Origin: DVEG01 sp964405435
GTDB lineage: Bacteria > Cyanobacteriota > Cyanobacteriia > Cyanobacteriales > Oscillatoriaceae
Direction: 5' to 3'
NCBI GenBank assembly: GCA_964405435.1
Contig: CAYOOD010000034.1
Span: forward strand, 1 to 64,000
DNA length: 64,000 nucleotides
Below are positions 60,171 to 64,000 of this stretch, in pieces. Every line of letters starts with the position of its first letter. The first letter of the stretch is position 1. The notes beneath the pieces were generated by a model. The model saw only the letters and a list, made by a program, of their open reading frames with translations, ran no database searches and was not told the DNA's origin. The position numbers and the translations under genes are program-made.

Positions 60171-60872
60171 TCAATCTACTTTCCCAGAGCGGCGGCGGCG
60201 ATTGCAAGCCAACCACGCCCCACCCAGCACCAAACCGCCCACCGTCAGCGGTTCGGGCACGGCTTCTGCTGAAACAGTGAAGTCGTTGTAATCCCCACCA
60301 TTCTCGCCCCAGTAACCGCCCAGCAAATCCTCAAAAGAAACCGCCACAGGAGCGACAAACGGATTTCCTGATTGCTTGGTGACGGCAATGCCGCTGTAGG
60401 ATACCAATTCCGAGCCGCCGATCGAATCAAAGACTGCTTGCTGGCTGCCGCCATTCAAGCTCGAAGTCGAGAACATGGTGGGAATAGAGCCGCCATCCAA
60501 GGTGCCGAAAAGTCCCAGAGTATAGAGGGTATTGGCGGCAAACGTAAAAGAGGCAGTCGCCTCGCCCTGCAAGTTATTAGCGGTTCCCAGCCATGCGTTT
60601 GGTCCTTGCGAGGTTTGGTAGCCCGGATCGGCGGTGTTCTTCTCTGCAAACAGAGTTTTTAACAGCATTGTCCCGCTTGCATCGAATACGCCTAGAGAAG
60701 AAATGGCTTTTCCTTGGGATTTAAGAAAAGTAAAGTTGACAGTTGTAGTTCGGTCAAACTGGATGCCATTGGTGCCAAAATTAAAAGCTCTTGCAGGGGT
60801 TGAAAAGCCCAACAGGCTACCGAGAGTGGCGACACTCAGACTGGCGATGACTTGCGTTTTCATGGTCTTCAC
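60171..60872 (-). CDS. PEP-CTERM-anchored secreted protein
   Basis: 233 residues. Signal peptide QVIASLSVATLGSLLGFSTPARAF (cleavage near 29), then a beta-rich domain (FNFGTNGIQFDRTTTVNFTFL, DFTVSAEA), ending in the sorting signal VPEPLTVGGLVLGGAWLACNRRRR (VPEP motif, membrane helix, Arg tail). PEP-CTERM proteins are exported with an exosortase and sit at the cell envelope or in exopolysaccharide. The first of two in-frame ATGs (60872) is preferred because AGGGTGAAG lies just upstream. An exosortase gene is not in the window. Confidence 0.92.
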   Translation of the reverse strand: MKTMKTQVIASLSVATLGSLLGFSTPARAFNFGTNGIQFDRTTTVNFTFLKSQGKAISSLGVFDASGTMLLKTLFAEKNTADPGYQTSQGPNAWLGTANNLQGEATASFTFAANTLYTLGLFGTLDGGSIPTMFSTSSLNGGSQQAVFDSIGGSELVSYSGIAVTKQSGNPFVAPVAVSFEDLLGGYWGENGGDYNDFTVSAEAVPEPLTVGGLVLGGAWLACNRRRRSGKVD

Positions 60873-61216
60873 CCTGTGATACAGTTAACGGTTTCAGCCA
60901 GCTCAAACCAATTGGTAATGATTTTTGTTTTCAGCGTGTAAATTTTTTGAGGTGGATTCAGGCTGGCTGGGAGCAGACAATTTTTTACCTCTGACTGAGA
61001 GGATCTCCGACATGGCGCGTGCCGGCTCTGATGTTGAATTCGATCGCTGGCGATCGCTTTTTTCTCCTGACGTGACCTAAGTAATAACATTTAGTGAGGT
61101 GAGGCTGGGAGTAGAGCGATCTGGAAGGCGGATCGGGTTCGCCACTCGCGCGATCCTCGAGAACAAGCGCTACAGTCATTAAAAGAAGATCGGGAAGAAT
61201 TCGCGAGGACTCAACG
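60873..61216. other. intergenic region
   Basis: 344 bases between divergent genes. Promoters of the PEP-CTERM and DUF2934 genes are expected here; no further element was recognised. Confidence 0.5.
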
Positions 61217-61507
61217 ATGCCTTACGATATAACCATGTGCCCGGGTGGAGAGTGCCCCCTCAAGCAAGACTGCTTTCGCTTCAAAGCCGAGCCTTTAGGC
61301 AGACAGGACTATTTTGCTGGAGCCCCCTACAATTTTACCACACAGAGCTGCGAATATTTCTGGCCGCCGCGCCCTATTTTGGACGCGGACATACAAACCC
61401 GCGCCTATTACATTTGGCAGCAAGAAGGCTGTCCCGAAGGCAAAGCCGCAGAACATTGGCTGCAAGCCAAGCACGAGTGCGAAGAAGCGCGTCGCAAGTG
61501 GGGCTGA
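61217..61507 (+). CDS. DUF2934-domain protein with an N-terminal Cys cluster
   Basis: 96 residues. The N-terminal 50 residues hold C8, C13, C18 and C45-type cysteines (MCPGGECPLKQDCFRF, TTQSCEYFW), a possible metal or iron-sulfur site; the C-terminal half (DIQTRAYYIWQQEGCPEGKAAEHWLQAKHECEEARR) matches the DUF2934 repeat consensus (RAYxIWxxEGxPEGxxxxHWxxA). Function unknown. Cytoplasmic. The ATG lacks a strong Shine-Dalgarno. Short, monocistronic. Confidence 0.85.
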   Translation: MPYDITMCPGGECPLKQDCFRFKAEPLGRQDYFAGAPYNFTTQSCEYFWPPRPILDADIQTRAYYIWQQEGCPEGKAAEHWLQAKHECEEARRKWG

Positions 61508-61917
61508 GGCGCTTTTCTCAGAGGGAGTGTGCTCTGAGCTTTGAAAAGACGGATCGCCTTTCCACAGAAAACGTGTCCCCCTGAATCCCCTAATCCCCTA
61601 ACCCCGGCAACCCTCTTGACAAAACAGTAGGGCATGGCTACAGGCGATCGAGACTATGTACAGCCCGGGGATAGACGCCAGCAGGTAGACAGGCAAACAT
61701 CATAATTAATCAAGGAGTTTTTTAAGGAACCAACGTGTATAAAAAATCGCCGAGGATGCTGGCGAATAGGCAGATATAATGACTCAAAAACAAGGGTTGT
61801 GGCGGGAGAACAAGTCGAAATCGGCAAATCAATTCCAGAAATGCAGAAGCTCGTGAAGCTTTTGAAGCAAGATTTCCTAAAGCAACAGTAGAAACTATGA
61901 CTGAAAAAGGCGCAACA
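61508..61917. other. intergenic region with possible gene remnants
   Basis: 410 bases. Between 61735 and 61891 several overlapping short frames look coding-like, for example GTG 61799 to TAG 61891 (VAGEQVEIGKSIPEMQKLVK and ten more residues) and KIAEDAGE-like codons near 61744 in another frame. This could be the decayed end of a small gene. A good AAGGAG motif stands at 61712, before a GTG at 61735. Confidence 0.35.
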
Positions 61918-64000
61918 ATGGCTCTAGAAAAGGTATTGGCTGGGGGAGGAGAGACGGGGGCGCTGATGCGAGCGATCGACTGGTCAACCTCCCCACTCGG
62001 CCCCGTCGAACAGTGGCCCCAGAGCCTCAAAACCACCATGCGGATCGTGCTCACCTCCCGCCAACCCATGTTTGTTTGGTGGGGAGAGCAGCTCATCAAC
62101 CTCTACAACGATGCCTACAAGTCCATTGTCGGCGGCAAACATCCCCAAGCACTCGGACAGCCTGCCTCTCAAGTATGGCGAGAGATATGGGATCAAGTAG
62201 GGCCGCGAGCCCGCTCGGCCATGCTCGAGAATGAAGGCACCTACGACGAAGCGCTGCTGCTGATTATGGAGCGCAACGGCTATCCAGAAGAAACTTATTA
62301 CACTTTCTCCTACAGCCCAGTTCCCAACGAGCGAGGCGGCACCGGCGGCATCCTGTGCGCCAACACCGACGACACCCAGCGCATCATCGGCGAACGTCAG
62401 TTGGCACTGCTGCGGGAACTCGCCGCCCAGACAGCGGACGCCCGCACTTTCGAGGATGCCTGCACGCGCAGTGCGATCGCTCTGGCAGAGAATTCTTACG
62501 ATCTGCCTTTTGCGATGATTTATCTGGTCGATCCCAAGCAGAACAGCGTTTATCTGGCGGGAACCTCCGGGATCGATCGCCATCACCCGGCAGTTCCAGC
62601 CGCGATCGCCCTCGATGCCCCGTCGCCCTGGCCATTTGCCGAAGTCCTCAACACCCACAAGCCTTGCACCGTTAGCGATTTAGAAACATTATTTGGCAGC
62701 CTGCCTTCTGGTGCGTGGCCGCGATCGCCCGATCGCGCCGTGCTGGTGCCGATCGCTCCCTCCGGGCAAACTGGCAAAGCCGGCATTTTAGTGGCGGCTC
62801 TCAACCCCTACCGTCTCTTTGACGACAACTATCGCGGCTTCCTCGAACTGGTGGCGGCGCAAATTGCCGCCAGCATCGCCAACGCCCAAGCTTACGAAGA
62901 AGAACGCCAGCGCGCCGAAGCCCTCGCCGAAATCGATCGCGCCAAAACGCTGTTTTTCAGCAACATCAGCCACGAATTTCGCACGCCGCTGACTTTAATG
63001 CTCGGCCCCTTGGAAGATATATTGGCCCATCCCAGCGGCCCGATGCCTCGCGATCGCCCCTTCCTCGAAACCGCTCACCGCAACGCCCTGCGCCTGCTCA
63101 AGCTGGTGAACACGCTGTTGGATTTCTCCCGCATTGAAGCCGGGAGAGTGCAAGCCGTGTACGAACCGACGGATCTAGCCGCGCTCACCGCCGACTTAGC
63201 CGGCATGTTTCGATCGGGCATAGAACGCGCCGGAATGCGGCTGCAAGTGGAGTGTCCCCCCCTCCCCGAGCCCGTCTATGTAGACCGAGAAATGTGGGAA
63301 AAAATCGTTCTCAACCTCCTGTCAAATGCCTTTAAATTCACCTGGGAGGGAGAAATTACCATTGTTTTGAAGTGGGCGGGCGATCGCGTTGAGTTAGAAG
63401 TCCGAGACACGGGCACCGGCATTCCCGCCGCCGAACTTCCCCATTTATTTAAGCGCTTCCACCGCGTAGAAGGCGCGAAGGGACGGACTTATGAAGGATC
63501 GGGCATTGGCTTGTCTCTCGTACAGGAATTAGTCCACCTGCACGGCGGCACGATTCAAGTCAGCAGTGTGCTCGATCGGGGTACTCGCTTTGCGGTATCC
63601 ATTCCCACGGGATTTGAGCATTTGCCAGCCGATCGCATCAGCGCCACCCGCAACCAGACGTCAACCGCCATCCGTGCCGCCACTTATGTTGAAGAAGCCC
63701 TGCGCTGGCTGCCAGAACAGGAGAACGGGAGCGCAGGAGAGGAGGAGAAAACAAGAACTTCCCCCCATCAGCCCCTCGCCCCCTCAGCCGCCCGCATTCT
63801 CCTCGCGGACGACAACGCGGACATGCGCGACTATGTGAAGCGGTTGTTAGTCGAGCGCGGATATGAAGTGGAAACCGTGGCAGATGGGAGGGATGCCCTC
63901 GCTAGAATTCGCTCTTGCCCTCCCGCTCTGATCTTGAGTGACGTGATGATGCCAGAATTAGATGGCTTGGGTTTATTGCGATCGCTGCGCGCCGATCCGA
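61918..64000 (+). CDS. hybrid sensor histidine kinase, cut by the window end
   Basis: At least 694 residues, open at the right edge. Order: PAS-like sensor (WSTSPLGPVEQWPQSLKTTM to about residue 140), GAF-type domain (about 155-320, FAMIYLVDPKQNSVYLAGT), HisKA with phospho-His352 in SNISHEFRTPL, HATPase_c (NLLSNAFKF N-box, DTGTGIP and GSGIGLSLV G-boxes), then a receiver domain whose ILLADDNADMRDYVKRLL acidic pocket and phospho-acceptor Asp675 in LSDVMMP are visible. It probably continues with further receiver, kinase or output domains. Start at 61918 is supported by AAAAAGG eight bases upstream; ATG at 61897 is an alternative. Signal unknown. Confidence 0.92.
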   Translation, partial: MALEKVLAGGGETGALMRAIDWSTSPLGPVEQWPQSLKTTMRIVLTSRQPMFVWWGEQLINLYNDAYKSIVGGKHPQALGQPASQVWREIWDQVGPRARSAMLENEGTYDEALLLIMERNGYPEETYYTFSYSPVPNERGGTGGILCANTDDTQRIIGERQLALLRELAAQTADARTFEDACTRSAIALAENSYDLPFAMIYLVDPKQNSVYLAGTSGIDRHHPAVPAAIALDAPSPWPFAEVLNTHKPCTVSDLETLFGSLPSGAWPRSPDRAVLVPIAPSGQTGKAGILVAALNPYRLFDDNYRGFLELVAAQIAASIANAQAYEEERQRAEALAEIDRAKTLFFSNISHEFRTPLTLMLGPLEDILAHPSGPMPRDRPFLETAHRNALRLLKLVNTLLDFSRIEAGRVQAVYEPTDLAALTADLAGMFRSGIERAGMRLQVECPPLPEPVYVDREMWEKIVLNLLSNAFKFTWEGEITIVLKWAGDRVELEVRDTGTGIPAAELPHLFKRFHRVEGAKGRTYEGSGIGLSLVQELVHLHGGTIQVSSVLDRGTRFAVSIPTGFEHLPADRISATRNQTSTAIRAATYVEEALRWLPEQENGSAGEEEKTRTSPHQPLAPSAARILLADDNADMRDYVKRLLVERGYEVETVADGRDALARIRSCPPALILSDVMMPELDGLGLLRSLRADP

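Overview
The window is chromosomal DNA of a filamentous cyanobacterium, most like an Oscillatoriales genome (Oscillatoria, Microcoleus or Phormidium type). The photosystem II genes psbN and psbH, the nitrogen regulator NtcA, DUF3084 and DUF3146 proteins, a PEP-CTERM protein and two pentapeptide-repeat proteins point to this phylum. So does the very frequent HIP1 octamer GCGATCGC. The genus is an inference. Most genes are single housekeeping genes rather than large operons, and the intergenic DNA is crowded with short dispersed repeats: heptamer STRR arrays (CTGAGTG / CACTCAG), GGGCAAAAGGGCAT arrays, perfect 28-bp palindromes and foldback elements.

Layout. 0-7.5 kb: psbN/psbH, tatA, pth with DUF3146, a YqgF-like nuclease with DUF3084, ntcA with its own NtcA box, fabI and a membrane methyltransferase. 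7.7-17.6 kb: a carbohydrate region with a glycogen-debranching-type protein, a DUF2252 protein, a disaccharide phosphorylase (GH65) fused to beta-phosphoglucomutase, and a phosphohexomutase on the other strand. Together these could move glucose between alpha-glucans, disaccharides, G1P and G6P. 18-23.7 kb: RTX-type calcium-binding protein, tmk, holB, a 228-bp tandem duplication, a pentapeptide-repeat gene and an overlapping SDR gene. 23.8-25.7 kb: two abnormal tRNA-like genes in tandem, then an exact tandem duplication of an approximately 818-bp unit (promoter, 230-nt structured leader and an unrecognised 141-aa gene). 25.8-37.8 kb: SirB1-like protein, SRPBCC protein, TM-helix/MscS-type channel, dynamin-like GTPase with rpsU, a conserved cyanobacterial protein, murF, a Tat-exported beta-propeller protein and a DEDDh exonuclease.

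38-44.4 kb: lipoproteins, a cas-less remnant CRISPR array, a periplasmic pentapeptide protein, two GNAT acetyltransferases (one with a repeat inserted in its acetyl-CoA loop) and mutL (with intergenic repeat DNA translated inside it). 44.8-49.5 kb: a compact co-directional surface-sugar locus (cupin, DegT aminotransferase, GT2, methyltransferase, GT-B glycosyltransferase). 49.5-64 kb: a coupled pair of small unknown genes, rhodanese, RNase D, CAP-domain protein, trpB, guaA and cbiD, an MFS transporter, a 37-aa membrane peptide, a PEP-CTERM protein, a DUF2934 protein and a hybrid histidine kinase cut by the right edge.

The strongest candidates for something undescribed are the duplicated leader-plus-gene cassette with its tRNA-like neighbours (23.8-25.7 kb), the nested foldback element between psbH and tatA, and the cases where intergenic repeats have become part of proteins (mutL, GNAT). 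No complete defence system, prophage or transposase gene is visible.
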